Origin: Olivibacter domesticus | GTDB taxonomy: Bacteria; Bacteroidota; Bacteroidia; Sphingobacteriales; Sphingobacteriaceae | Assembly: GCF_900109575.1 (NCBI RefSeq) | Contig: NZ_FOAF01000001.1 | Coordinates: forward strand, 1,831,662 to 1,895,661 | Direction of reading: 5' to 3' | Length of the DNA: 64,000 nucleotides | Part shown: positions 54,818-63,483 of the stretch, piece by piece | Position numbering within the stretch: the first letter of the stretch is position 1 | How the letters are laid out: the number at the start of each line of letters is the position of its first letter | Notes under the pieces: generated by a model | What the model was told of the DNA's origin: nothing | Database searches by the model: none | The model's input: only the letters and a program-made list of their open reading frames with translations | Translations under genes and position numbers: made by a program

Positions 54818-55765
54818 TTATTTCCAAAGTAAAAAGTCCACATTCTGTGGCTCAGACTTTACAACTTTAACAAAATCAGGGTTTTTAGTTATAATCACCG
54901 GTAGGTTTTGTATATGATTACTTCTCCAATCGTCTAAATTTATTACGGCCTCAAACATGTCTTTATTGATAGTCTCATATTTAGCCAATGAAACTATAAC
55001 CGTTAATTTCACCTTCTCAGGAAGTATTTTTACGGTACGAAAAGACTTCCTATTTTCTGCTTTTATCGGTACTTCAATAACCTTTTCTGTTACTTCTCCA
55101 ACAGGAATTCTTATATCAACCGTTGATGGATGTACATTTATGTTTGCTTTCTGGCTTCTTTGCAAAGCCACTTTCGCTACTATATCATTGCTCACGTTAT
55201 CTCTACGTAGTGTGTCGGTCGCCCAGCCGTCAATTAGCACTAAATCTTCCAATGGCCCGGTAACTGTTACAAATTTAGGCTCTACCGCTATTTCTCCAAT
55301 AATGTCGTATTGTTTCTTAAAGTGTAAGTTCTCAGATAAATTAACAGTAACCTTTTTGACATCTTGTTTAGAAAAATTAAAAAAAAGTGTATCAGGAGAG
55401 ATAGAAACAATACTTTGGTTTGCACTAAACTGTCTATTTATGTAACCCATTTGATTGGAGAAAACAACCCAATCGCGTGTTTTTAGACCACTAAGATCTA
55501 CTTCAATATCTTGAGGTTTTAATCTTAAATTTGAAAAGAGAACTTGCCAACCGGTTCCTTTCACCTGCATACTTACTGTATCTGATTGCAATGGATGGAA
55601 AGCCCTTTTAGGTGGTATATTAACGTATTTAAGAGATGCATTAACATTATACAGATATTGATTAGACAAGGCAAAAAGACTCCAAACTAAAAAGGAAACA
55701 AGTAAACAGACTGCGAAAAGGCTCAGTTTTTTTTGTTGCTTCTTACTCAGATTAAATATTGCCAT
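54818..55765 (-). CDS. YbbR-like domain protein
   Basis: A 315-residue protein with one N-terminal membrane helix (about residues 14-31) and tandem YbbR-type domains exposed outside the cytoplasm (PTVTGPLEDL-like block: KFVTVTGPLEDLVLIDGW). YbbR proteins (CdaR in Firmicutes) tune a membrane diadenylate cyclase there; no cyclase gene is adjacent here, so the role in this organism is open. It begins 131 bases after yajC and runs directly into coaE. Confidence 0.82.
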   Translation of the reverse strand: MAIFNLSKKQQKKLSLFAVCLLVSFLVWSLFALSNQYLYNVNASLKYVNIPPKRAFHPLQSDTVSMQVKGTGWQVLFSNLRLKPQDIEVDLSGLKTRDWVVFSNQMGYINRQFSANQSIVSISPDTLFFNFSKQDVKKVTVNLSENLHFKKQYDIIGEIAVEPKFVTVTGPLEDLVLIDGWATDTLRRDNVSNDIVAKVALQRSQKANINVHPSTVDIRIPVGEVTEKVIEVPIKAENRKSFRTVKILPEKVKLTVIVSLAKYETINKDMFEAVINLDDWRSNHIQNLPVIITKNPDFVKVVKSEPQNVDFLLWK

Positions 55766-55896
55766 CTTAAATAAAATAAAAAACGCTTAACAAAAATAGC
55801 AAGCTCTTTATTTTTTGCCAATTTGGTTAAGCGTTTATTATAAAAAACTATCTAAGTTATTTTATGAATCTATGCTAGATGAAGATTAAACATGTT

Positions 55897-56244
55897 TTAT
55901 TTCTTTTCTTCTATAGCACCGTTGCTTGCTTGCTTTGATGCATTCGCTGCTTTAGACGCATCTAATGAAACGGCTGCTTTGTCAAATTTTATTCTTGTGC
56001 CGCTACCAACGTCAATTATTAAGGTATTTTCACCTACCTCAACAATACGTCCATGTATACCTGCAGTTGTAACAACCTTATCATTAACCTTTAACTCTTC
56101 GATATACTTTTTATGGTCTTTTTGTTTTTTCATTTGTGGGCGTATCATAAAAAAGTAAAACACTACCACAATCAAACCCATCATAATGAGGGATTGCATT
56201 CCTCCTCCTCCGCCCATTTGTAATAAAACTGTTGCTGTTGTCAT
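55897..56244 (-). CDS. yajC: YajC-type Sec translocase accessory protein
   Basis: A 115-residue protein with an N-terminal membrane helix (SLIMMGLIVVVFYFFMIRP) followed by the family's QKDHKKYIEELKVNDKVVTTAGIHG core. YajC joins SecDF in the inner membrane and assists protein export. The frame could start at a TTG at 56253, but ATG 56244 is preferred. A Gly-rich run (GGGGG) precedes the helix and the tail is Ala/Ser/Lys-rich. The secDF gene is at the other end of the window. Confidence 0.93.
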   Translation of the reverse strand: MTTATVLLQMGGGGGMQSLIMMGLIVVVFYFFMIRPQMKKQKDHKKYIEELKVNDKVVTTAGIHGRIVEVGENTLIIDVGSGTRIKFDKAAVSLDASKAANASKQASNGAIEEKK

Positions 56245-56272
56245 GAATCTCAATATTAATATAAACTGGTTT

Positions 56273-56755
56273 TTATTCTTGCACTTCGCCTTTCAAATGT
56301 AACATGCTTTGAGCAGGTTGTGCATTACTATATACTGTAATAATTTTATGTTGGGTTCCCCTCTGCCCTGCACTGTTAAAACCAACTTCTATCGTTCCCT
56401 TTTCACCTGGTTTAATAGGTTTCTTATTAAATTTTGGCGTTGTGCATCCGCATCCAGCTTGTACATCGCTAATAATTAACGGAGATTTTCCGGTATTAGT
56501 AAACTCGAATGTATGATCGATTTTCTCGCCTTCCTTTATTTTGGCAAAATCGTAGGTGTCACTACTGAATGCTATTATAGGAGCATTTGCTACGTCTGCA
56601 GAATCCGGAACCATCTTATTTACGCCCGTATTGTCTGTTGTGTTCACATTCTCGAGAACGTCCTCTCCAGCACTTTTTTCTTTTTCTTTCGGATTGTTGT
56701 TGCATGCAGCAAAAATCAAAGCAGCAACTGAAAATGTTAAGAACTTAGCCTTCAT
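56273..56755 (-). CDS. DUF1573 lipoprotein
   Basis: A 160-residue exported lipoprotein. The signal peptide ends LIFAAC, so Cys18 is the lipidated residue. The mature part is a DUF1573 immunoglobulin-like domain with HTFEFTNTGKSPLIISDV and the double-cysteine CGCTTP; this is the family hallmark. It is very common in Bacteroidota, with unknown function. It lies between nusB and yajC with short gaps. Confidence 0.9.
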   Translation of the reverse strand: MKAKFLTFSVAALIFAACNNNPKEKEKSAGEDVLENVNTTDNTGVNKMVPDSADVANAPIIAFSSDTYDFAKIKEGEKIDHTFEFTNTGKSPLIISDVQAGCGCTTPKFNKKPIKPGEKGTIEVGFNSAGQRGTQHKIITVYSNAQPAQSMLHLKGEVQE

Positions 56756-56782
56756 ATAAAATTAAATTTAAAAATTGCGTTT

Positions 56783-57730
56783 TTAACCAATAAGACCCCG
56801 TCCGAACTTCCTTATTTTCCCCTCTTTTTGAAGTTCTATCAGAATTTTGTCTAATATACCATTAATAAACGAATTACTTTTCGGAGTACTAAACTCCTTT
56901 GAAATCTCTATATACTCATTGATCGTAACTTTTACCGGTATAGAGGAAAAGTTTAATAATTCTGTAATAGCCATCCGCATCAGTAAAGTATCAATCAAAG
57001 CTATTCTATCAGCCTCCCAATTTTTAGTTTTACCCGATATATATTTTTGATAATCTTCCCCATGCCTTGTGGTCAACCTAAATAAATCGATAATAAATTC
57101 TTTATCATCATCCCAGTTAGGGCAGAGCGCTGCTAATTGGTTTTTTTCTGGGTCTTCACTGTTAAAGTTTTTTAATGTTTTAGCCAGTAAAGCTTGCAGT
57201 ACATCTTTATCTGTTGCCCAATTCATAAAACGTTCCTCAAAAACCTGTTCAATGGCTGGCGATTTTAGAATAATCTTCTTAAAGATAAATTTCACAATAT
57301 CTTTTTCTGCTTTCAAGGATCTATCTTCACTTTCTAAATAAGCAATATATTCTGGAGATGGTTTTAAAATCTGAAAAATGCTTCTGATTAATTCCCTGTC
57401 AAAAACCGCATCTACCTTATATTTTTTTGCTGAGTCTATATACTGTTCATTTTGTCTTAACAGTTCAATGAACGTATTGTTGGCAAGACGCGTGTTAGTA
57501 TTAAGATCCTTTTCAGTTGGAAGATGCTTATTCGCTCGACCTTCGGCATCCGTTAATGTATAATCTCCTACCTCTGATAATAAGGCTAAGACCCATATAT
57601 ACATTTCATAGACCTGATCAACACTTTTCAGCAATGATTTTTCAAAATTATTAACATTTTTATCTTCCGATTGATGATAAGCGTAGATTGTTTGCAGAAC
57701 TTTTACCCGGAGGTGCCTTCTATTTAACAT
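56783..57730 (-). CDS. nusB: Transcription antitermination factor NusB (long Bacteroidota form)
   Basis: A 315-residue protein. The C-terminal 150 residues are the NusB fold (LIDTLLMRMAITELLNF and VTINEYIEISKEFSTPKSNSFINGILDKI are the signature blocks). The first 150 residues, from NRRHLRVKVLQTIYAYHQS, are an extra helical region typical of the phylum, about doubling the usual length. NusB pairs with S10 (rpsJ) on boxA RNA in rRNA antitermination. It starts a run with DUF1573, yajC, YbbR-like and coaE. Confidence 0.92.
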   Translation of the reverse strand: MLNRRHLRVKVLQTIYAYHQSEDKNVNNFEKSLLKSVDQVYEMYIWVLALLSEVGDYTLTDAEGRANKHLPTEKDLNTNTRLANNTFIELLRQNEQYIDSAKKYKVDAVFDRELIRSIFQILKPSPEYIAYLESEDRSLKAEKDIVKFIFKKIILKSPAIEQVFEERFMNWATDKDVLQALLAKTLKNFNSEDPEKNQLAALCPNWDDDKEFIIDLFRLTTRHGEDYQKYISGKTKNWEADRIALIDTLLMRMAITELLNFSSIPVKVTINEYIEISKEFSTPKSNSFINGILDKILIELQKEGKIRKFGRGLIG

Positions 57731-57783
57731 AATTACTTAAAGAACGATTTTATATTTGTTGTGGAAATAACCCACTTGTTTTG

Positions 57784-58866
57784 TTAATTCTGTTTAATTT
57801 TCTTAATGAGTGCGATGCGCTCTTCTGCTATTTGCATAGCGGCTTGGTGCGTGGTTATCTGTTCTCTTCTAGATTTTTGTAGTACGGAACGTGTTACCTC
57901 ATAAATATTTTCAGTTAAAGCAGCACTTCTCAATACATTATATCCCGCAATTTCTGCATAGCAACTCAGCAGGCCACCAGCATTAATCAAGAAATCCGGT
58001 GCGTATATGATACCTTTCTCAAGGAGCTTTATTCCATGTACATGATCGTTCTCTAATTGATTATTAGCAGATCCGGCGATGATCTTACAGCGCATCCGTT
58101 CAATGGTATAGTCGTTAACAGTTCCCCCTAAAGCACAGGGAGCATAGACATCCAAATCCATGTCAAATAAATTATTATGCGCGATAGCCTCTGCTCCATA
58201 TTTATTAGACACTTGTATCATTCGATCTTCTATAATATCACTTACATAGACTTTTGCATTTTCTTCACGCAATAAAGAGACCAAATGCTCACCAACTTTA
58301 CCAGTTCCCTGAACTGCTACGGTTCTTCCTGCCATACTGTCTGTACCATACAACTCTTTAACAGCAGCTTTAATACCATAATAAACGCCTTTTGCTGTGA
58401 ATGGAGCTGTATCTCCACTTCCACCTAAAGACTTAGGTAAACCAACGACATGATTGGTTTCCATATGAATAAACTCCATATCCTTAGATGTGGTTCCCAT
58501 ATCTAAGGAAGCGATGAATGAACCATTCAATTCCTCAACAAATTGGCCTAATCTTCTTAAAATGACCTCCGTTTTTTGCGTTCTATGATCGCCAATTATC
58601 ACGGCAGTCCCTCCACCAAGATTCACGCCGCTGATTGCCGACTTATAAGTCATCGCTCTTGAGAGTCGAAGAACATCATCTATTGCTTCCAATTCAGTTT
58701 TATACGGCAACATCCGAACCCCTCCTATTGCGGGTCCTAATGTAGTGTTATGAATAGCAATAATCGCTTTTAAACCAATGGAATTATCTTGACAGAATAC
58801 AATCTTTTGATGTTCAAATTGTTTAAGCAAATCAAACATGTGAGGATATGAAGTTTCGGAAGACAT
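57784..58866 (-). CDS. Leucine/valine-type amino acid dehydrogenase (Glu/Leu/Phe/Val family)
   Basis: A 360-residue NAD-dependent amino acid dehydrogenase. GPAIGGVRMLPY carries the substrate-binding region, LSRAMTYKSAISGVNLGGG has the catalytic lysines, VAVQGTGKVGEHL is the nucleotide-binding site, and LINAGGLLSCYAEI the C-terminal signature. It deaminates branched-chain or related amino acids and might feed leucine breakdown with the HMG-CoA lyase far upstream. The start is ATG 58866; ATG at codon 10 is possible. It lies just upstream of nusB on the same strand. Confidence 0.9.
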   Translation of the reverse strand: MSSETSYPHMFDLLKQFEHQKIVFCQDNSIGLKAIIAIHNTTLGPAIGGVRMLPYKTELEAIDDVLRLSRAMTYKSAISGVNLGGGTAVIIGDHRTQKTEVILRRLGQFVEELNGSFIASLDMGTTSKDMEFIHMETNHVVGLPKSLGGSGDTAPFTAKGVYYGIKAAVKELYGTDSMAGRTVAVQGTGKVGEHLVSLLREENAKVYVSDIIEDRMIQVSNKYGAEAIAHNNLFDMDLDVYAPCALGGTVNDYTIERMRCKIIAGSANNQLENDHVHGIKLLEKGIIYAPDFLINAGGLLSCYAEIAGYNVLRSAALTENIYEVTRSVLQKSRREQITTHQAAMQIAEERIALIKKIKQN

Positions 58867-58898
58867 ATATTACTTGTTTAAGTACCGGCATTTCACGG

Positions 58899-58906
58899 CA
58901 AAAGTA
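58899..58906 (-). promoter_or_regulatory. Candidate -7 box of the amino acid dehydrogenase gene
   Basis: TACTTTTG on the minus strand fits TAnnTTTG and lies 32 bases before the ATG. No TTG at the usual -33 spacing. Confidence 0.4.
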
Positions 58907-59031
58907 CTAATTTTATCTTCTTTTAAAATCATTTCCAAAAAATAAAACACTGCATTTTTGCCATTTAATTATAAAAATTCCGCCAAAGCTTTAATCTGCA
59001 AGCGAGCTAGGGCACACTATTTTTATTTTGT

Positions 59032-59039
59032 TAACTTTG
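59032..59039 (+). promoter_or_regulatory. Candidate -7 box of the ABC exporter gene
   Basis: TAACTTTG fits TAnnTTTG, 24 bases before the ATG at 59064. No clear -33 TTG. Confidence 0.4.
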
Positions 59040-59063
59040 GATTTGAATAATTAATGACCATTA

Positions 59064-60851
59064 ATGAAGCATCTAGCTTACCTCAATAAGTATTTCTTTA
59101 AATATCGCTGGCACCTATTACCAGGTTTTATTTTTGTGGTAATATCCAATTATTTCGGTGTGGTACCAGCTCAAGTCATACGCATAGCCTTTGATCTAGT
59201 AAAGGAAAATATTGCTTTATATAAATTATTTTATGGCTTTGAAAGACAAACACTCGTATATGATATATTTGGATACAGTTTATTGCTATTTGGCAGTATA
59301 GTATTGTTGTTGGCACTTATAAGAGGTTTGTTTCTTTTTTTAATGAGGCAAACTATCATATTAACATCTAGACATATAGAATATGATCTAAAGAATGAAA
59401 TATATGGGCATTATCAACAATTAGATATGGCCTTCTTTAAACGAAACAATACAGGCGATCTCATGAATAGAGTAACAGAAGATGTTAGTAGGGTCCGTGC
59501 TTACCTTGGCCCGGCCATCATGTATTCGATCAATACAGTTGTTCTTTCTATCATGGTTATAGCAGCAATGCTGAGTGTAAATCAACGACTAGCTATTTAT
59601 GCCTTGTTACCGATTCCAATTTTATCTATAGTTATTCTGATCGTTAATAAAATAATTAATAAAAGAAGTGAAAAAATACAGGAACAGCTTTCTGGTTTAA
59701 GTTCTTATGTACAAGAAACTTTTTCGGGTATAAGGGTTATTAAAACCTATAATCGGGAACAAGAAAAAATGAAGAATTTTGCGCAGGAAAGCACCGATTA
59801 TAAAAACGCATCTCTTTCTTTAGTTCGGGCACAGGCTATATTTTTCCCACTGATCCTTTTATTGATTGGGCTTAGCACCATTATAACAATTTATATAGGT
59901 GGCATTGAAGTTATGCGAGGGAGTATCACCTCTGGGAACATTGCAGAATTTATTGTATATGTCAATCAATTAACATTTCCGGCCATGTCATTGGCTTGGG
60001 TTACTTCTCTCATTCAAAGAGCTGCTGCATCACAGAAACGTATTAATGAGTTCTTAAACACAACTCCTGCTATTCTTTCAAATGACAAACTAGGAGAAAG
60101 GCATGAATACACGGGTAATATCATTTTTTCAAATGTTAACTTTACGTACCCAGATACAGGCATTAATGCGTTAAAAAATATATCGTTTCAATTAAGTCCT
60201 GGCAAAATACTCGCGATTATAGGGAAAACCGGTTCAGGAAAGTCGACTATAGCCCGTCTCCTTATGCGCATGTATGATGCGCAAAGTGGACAAATATTAG
60301 TTGATGGTATCCCGATTAATAAATTGAACTTAAATAGTTATCGCAGTCAAATCGGATTTGTACCTCAGGAGGTATTTTTATTCTCAGATACAATAGCGAG
60401 AAACATTGCTTTTGGAAAAGAAAACGTTGATATGGAAGCCGTAATTGAGGCGACTAAAAATGCTGACGTGTATGACAATATAATTGAATTTGAAGAGGGT
60501 TTTGAAACAGCGATTGGCGAAAGAGGGATTACCTTATCTGGCGGGCAAAAACAACGCATCTCGATTGCCAGAGCACTTATTACCAATCCAAAAATTTTAA
60601 TCTTTGATGACTGTTTATCGGCGGTCGACACTAAAACAGAAGAGCGCATTTTGAATAATCTGGGTACTGTTATGCGTAACAAAAGTGCTGTTTTTATTGC
60701 CCATCGTGTTTCTACTATTAGAAATGCTGATCATATATTAGTTATGGATCAAGGAAAAATAGTTGAACAGGGGAAACACGATGAACTCCTTGCCGCACGT
60801 GGCAGTTATTTTGAATTATATGAAAAACAACTTTTAGAGGAAGAGGTCTAG
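59064..60851 (+). CDS. ABC exporter, fused permease-ATPase (MsbA-like)
   Basis: A 595-residue half-transporter that works as a dimer. Six membrane helices (residues 1-330) with the DMAFFKRNNTGDLMNRVTEDV coupling region precede the ATPase: Walker A (GKTGSGKST), Q-loop (FVPQEVFLFSD), signature LSGGQKQR, Walker B (ILIFDDCLS) and switch His (AHRVS). Such exporters move lipids (MsbA), peptides or drugs; substrate is unknown. It is a single gene followed by degenerate heptamer repeats. Confidence 0.92.
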   Translation: MKHLAYLNKYFFKYRWHLLPGFIFVVISNYFGVVPAQVIRIAFDLVKENIALYKLFYGFERQTLVYDIFGYSLLLFGSIVLLLALIRGLFLFLMRQTIILTSRHIEYDLKNEIYGHYQQLDMAFFKRNNTGDLMNRVTEDVSRVRAYLGPAIMYSINTVVLSIMVIAAMLSVNQRLAIYALLPIPILSIVILIVNKIINKRSEKIQEQLSGLSSYVQETFSGIRVIKTYNREQEKMKNFAQESTDYKNASLSLVRAQAIFFPLILLLIGLSTIITIYIGGIEVMRGSITSGNIAEFIVYVNQLTFPAMSLAWVTSLIQRAAASQKRINEFLNTTPAILSNDKLGERHEYTGNIIFSNVNFTYPDTGINALKNISFQLSPGKILAIIGKTGSGKSTIARLLMRMYDAQSGQILVDGIPINKLNLNSYRSQIGFVPQEVFLFSDTIARNIAFGKENVDMEAVIEATKNADVYDNIIEFEEGFETAIGERGITLSGGQKQRISIARALITNPKILIFDDCLSAVDTKTEERILNNLGTVMRNKSAVFIAHRVSTIRNADHILVMDQGKIVEQGKHDELLAARGSYFELYEKQLLEEEV

Positions 60852-60857
60852 GATTCT

Positions 60858-60892
60858 GAGTTATAAGTTACCAGTTGTGAGTTGCGAGTATT
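60858..60892 (+). repeat. Degenerate 7-bp tandem repeat
   Basis: Five units of a nAGTTnn heptamer: GAGTTAT AAGTTAC CAGTTGT GAGTTGC GAGTATT, directly after the ABC exporter stop. The AGTT core recurs exactly every 7 bases for four units. Confidence 0.6.
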
Positions 60893-60933
60893 CGTATACT
60901 TTGCATCCTACACTGATTGTAGCCCAGTCACCG

Positions 60934-61470
60934 TTACCTAAATTTCATTTGCTGTTTATCTAGCATCCCCATTTGATCTTTCATCATCTTTATTTGATCT
61001 GCTAACAGCTTATTTTTATCCGCCTTTTTGGCCTCTTGTAATAATTGAGTTGCTTCACGCTTATTTCGTTTCGCCATAGCAATACCTGCCAAACTCAATT
61101 TAGCAAGCGCTACATTATGATCCATCTGCATACCTAATGTTAAAGCCTTCTTGAAATATTTCTCTGATTGCAATGGCGCAGTGCGGGATTCTATTAATCC
61201 AATCAATAAATGGTAATACCCATGCTGTGCACGTATAAGTTGCCTTTCGTAATTGGTTATTTTGTTTAACCATTGCTTCGCCTTATCCATATTCTCTTTG
61301 CGCAGATAAAATTGTGCTATTAACATGTTTTCATTGAAGAAAAACGTAACGAAAATAACAATAGCTATCAATAAAGCTAAAATCCCCCATCCCCAATGTC
61401 CAAAAACAAATAGGCTAACAGCTCCTCCCAAAAATACAAAAGCAAGAATTATACGAACAAAATTTGGCAT
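60934..61470 (-). CDS. Membrane-anchored TPR-like protein of unknown function
   Basis: A 178-residue protein with two N-terminal membrane helices (about 5-22 and 28-46: GWGILALLIAIVIFVTFF). About 125 cytosolic residues of antiparallel helices in TPR style follow (YLRKENMDKAKQWLNKI, then QSEKYFKKALTLGM and REATQLLQEAKKAD). TPR units usually hold protein partners. The tail is Met/Gln-rich. It lies alone on the minus strand between the ABC exporter and ung. No more precise function can be read. Confidence 0.75.
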   Translation of the reverse strand: MPNFVRIILAFVFLGGAVSLFVFGHWGWGILALLIAIVIFVTFFFNENMLIAQFYLRKENMDKAKQWLNKITNYERQLIRAQHGYYHLLIGLIESRTAPLQSEKYFKKALTLGMQMDHNVALAKLSLAGIAMAKRNKREATQLLQEAKKADKNKLLADQIKMMKDQMGMLDKQQMKFR

Positions 61471-61680
61471 ACGTTTCTATTCCGATTATTTTTAATTATA
61501 AAATGTTTACAAATATCCGTTAATTTATGGGCTTTAGCAAAAAGTTTCTACATACAATTGAAATATTTTAGGGAGATACAATACCCCACAAAAGTTTGGC
61601 TAAATAATAGCGCGAAACGTAATTTCGATTCATTTATGAACATTCGTTTCCGAAAATAAATTTATTTACTAAGTTTGAGC

Positions 61681-62352
61681 ATGAGCATAACCCTTGAAAA
61701 AAGTTGGAAAGAGGTTCTGGAACAGGAATTCTCAAAACCGTATATGGATAAACTAAGAGCCTTCTTGAAACAAGAACAGGCTCAATACCAGGTGTTCCCT
61801 CCAAATAAGTTAATATTTAATGCATTTGAACACACTCCGTTCGATCAAGTCAAGGTTGTTATCCTTGGACAAGACCCTTATCATAATATTGGACAAGCGC
61901 ATGGGCTTTCATTTTCGGTTCAACCTGGCATAGCAATTCCGCCATCTTTGAGAAATATGTATCTTGAATTAAGTACCGATATTGATGGCTTTAAGATTCC
62001 GCATCATGGAACGTTAACCAAATGGGCTGATCAAGGCGTTTTATTGTTAAATGCTGTTTTAACTGTCAGAGCCCATACCGCAGCCTCGCATCAGAAAAAA
62101 GGATGGGAAATTTTTACGGATATGGTTATCAAAGAACTTTCACAAAAGAGAGAACATATAGTATTTATTTTATGGGGGAATTATGCTAAGCAGAAAACAA
62201 ATTTAATTGATAGTTCCAAGCATTTAATAATCACCTCAGCTCACCCATCTCCTCTCTCGGCACATAATGGTTTTTTTGGAAGTAAACCTTATTCAAAAAC
62301 CAATCAATATTTAATAAATCATAATGAAACACCAATAGATTGGTCACTCTAA
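61681..62352 (+). CDS. ung: Uracil-DNA glycosylase
   Basis: A 223-residue family 1 base-excision repair enzyme that removes uracil from DNA. GQDPYHNIGQAHGLSFSV holds the catalytic Asp and the pro-rich loop, LLLNAVLTVRAH the uracil-pocket Asn, and SAHPSPLSAHNGF the leucine intercalation loop with the catalytic His. Length is standard. The frame can begin at TTG 61675, but ATG 61681 is preferred. A hairpin follows the gene. Confidence 0.96.
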   Translation: MSITLEKSWKEVLEQEFSKPYMDKLRAFLKQEQAQYQVFPPNKLIFNAFEHTPFDQVKVVILGQDPYHNIGQAHGLSFSVQPGIAIPPSLRNMYLELSTDIDGFKIPHHGTLTKWADQGVLLLNAVLTVRAHTAASHQKKGWEIFTDMVIKELSQKREHIVFILWGNYAKQKTNLIDSSKHLIITSAHPSPLSAHNGFFGSKPYSKTNQYLINHNETPIDWSL

Positions 62353-62364
62353 GAACTCTTAGGC

Positions 62365-62381
62365 GGCTATCATAGATAGCC
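62365..62381 (+). terminator. Hairpin after ung
   Basis: A perfect 7-bp stem GGCTATC-ATA-GATAGCC beginning 13 bases after the ung stop and followed by CTCCTTTAAATTT. The T-run is poor, so terminator strength is uncertain. Confidence 0.5.
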
Positions 62382-62450
62382 CTCCTTTAAATTTATCTAT
62401 TGACAACAACAATCAAACGCACAGATGACATTCTTTATCGTAGTCCTATT

Positions 62451-62921
62451 TTAGTATTCCATAGGTACAATGGGCTCTTTTTTGGAAGTAGACATAATCA
62501 TCATAGTCTGAAAAGTTTTAACACAAGGTATTCTGCTTATCTTTTCCATGATTAGCCTCTCATAAGACTTTATGTCTTTCACATATACTTTCAGCATAAA
62601 ATCACATTGACCCGTTACATGATGACACTCTGTAACTTCTGGAATACTTTTTATAGCCTCCACAAATTCAGGGATTGAATTATGTGTATGAAAATCAAGT
62701 TGAATTTGAATAAAAGATTTTATCCCAAGTCCTAATAATTCTTCATCTACCAATGCATGATAGCTCTTGATAAATCCTGCGTTTTCAAGCTTACGAACGC
62801 GTTCTAATGTAGGAGCAGGAGATAGCCCGATATTTGAAGAAAGTTGTAAATTAGTTATTCTACCGTTTTCCTGAAGTAATTTTATAATCTTCAAATCAAT
62901 TTTATCTGGTTCAAAAGGCAT
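62451..62921 (-). CDS. Lrp/AsnC-family transcriptional regulator
   Basis: A 156-residue regulator. The N-terminal AsnC helix-turn-helix (DLKIIKLLQENGRITNLQLS, then GLSPAPTLERVRKLENAGFI) is followed by the RAM ligand domain with HVTGQCDFMLKVYV. Lrp-type proteins form octamers or larger rings and sense amino acids. Its targets cannot be told here. It lies alone on the minus strand, upstream of which is sufE. Confidence 0.93.
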   Translation of the reverse strand: MPFEPDKIDLKIIKLLQENGRITNLQLSSNIGLSPAPTLERVRKLENAGFIKSYHALVDEELLGLGIKSFIQIQLDFHTHNSIPEFVEAIKSIPEVTECHHVTGQCDFMLKVYVKDIKSYERLIMEKISRIPCVKTFQTMMIMSTSKKEPIVPMEY

Positions 62922-63043
62922 AGCTAACAGTTTTTAAGTAAAGTTAGCAAATAACCAAATAAAATTTTACATTTCAGCACATTTTATTTCAAAAATTATG
63001 AATACGTTCTTTCCCAGTAATTGTCAACAAATATATCTTGGAA

Positions 63044-63463
63044 CTATACCTTAGCACTTAAAGCCATCGCATAGAGTTTCATTTGCTTAACCATTGAAAC
63101 CAAACCGTTTGCTCTCGTTGGCGACAAATGTTCTTTTAAGCCAATTTCATCAATAAAATAAAGCTCTGAATTAACAATATCTTTCGGTTGCTGATTAGAT
63201 AAAACTTTAATCATAAGGCTTACTAGCCCTTTGGTGATAATTGCGTCGCTATCTGCGGTAAAAACAACCTTGCCATCTTGGTAATCCGCATGGAGCCAAA
63301 CACGAGACTGGCATCCTTTAATCAATAAATCATCCGTTTTATAAGCTTCATTAATTAAAGGCAATTCTTTCCCCAATTGAATAATATACTCATACTTTGA
63401 CATCCAATCTTCAAAAAAAGAAAAATCTTCAATCAATTCATTTTGTATTTCCTTAATTGTCAT
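63044..63463 (-). CDS. sufE: SufE-type sulfur acceptor
   Basis: A 139-residue protein that takes sulfur from SufS and passes it to the Fe-S scaffold. The pattern YIIQLGKELPLINEAYKTDDLLIKGCQSRVW carries the reactive cysteine in KGCQSRVW (Cys51). LSPTRANGLVSMVKQM is the C-terminal signature. It begins 20 bases after the sufS stop on the same strand, so the two form one operon and one sulfur transfer pair. SufBCD should lie beyond the window. Confidence 0.94.
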   Translation of the reverse strand: MTIKEIQNELIEDFSFFEDWMSKYEYIIQLGKELPLINEAYKTDDLLIKGCQSRVWLHADYQDGKVVFTADSDAIITKGLVSLMIKVLSNQQPKDIVNSELYFIDEIGLKEHLSPTRANGLVSMVKQMKLYAMALSAKV

Positions 63464-63483
63464 TTTAAAATCACTCCTTCAAA

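Noticed and set aside
54957-55445. 162-residue plus-strand frame inside the YbbR-like gene
   Set aside because: Fully antisense to a well-supported gene; Ser/Thr-rich translation typical of a shadow frame.
61670-61677. TAAGTTTG, a -7-like box just before ung
   Set aside because: It ends 3 bases before the chosen ATG, so the transcript would start after the start codon.
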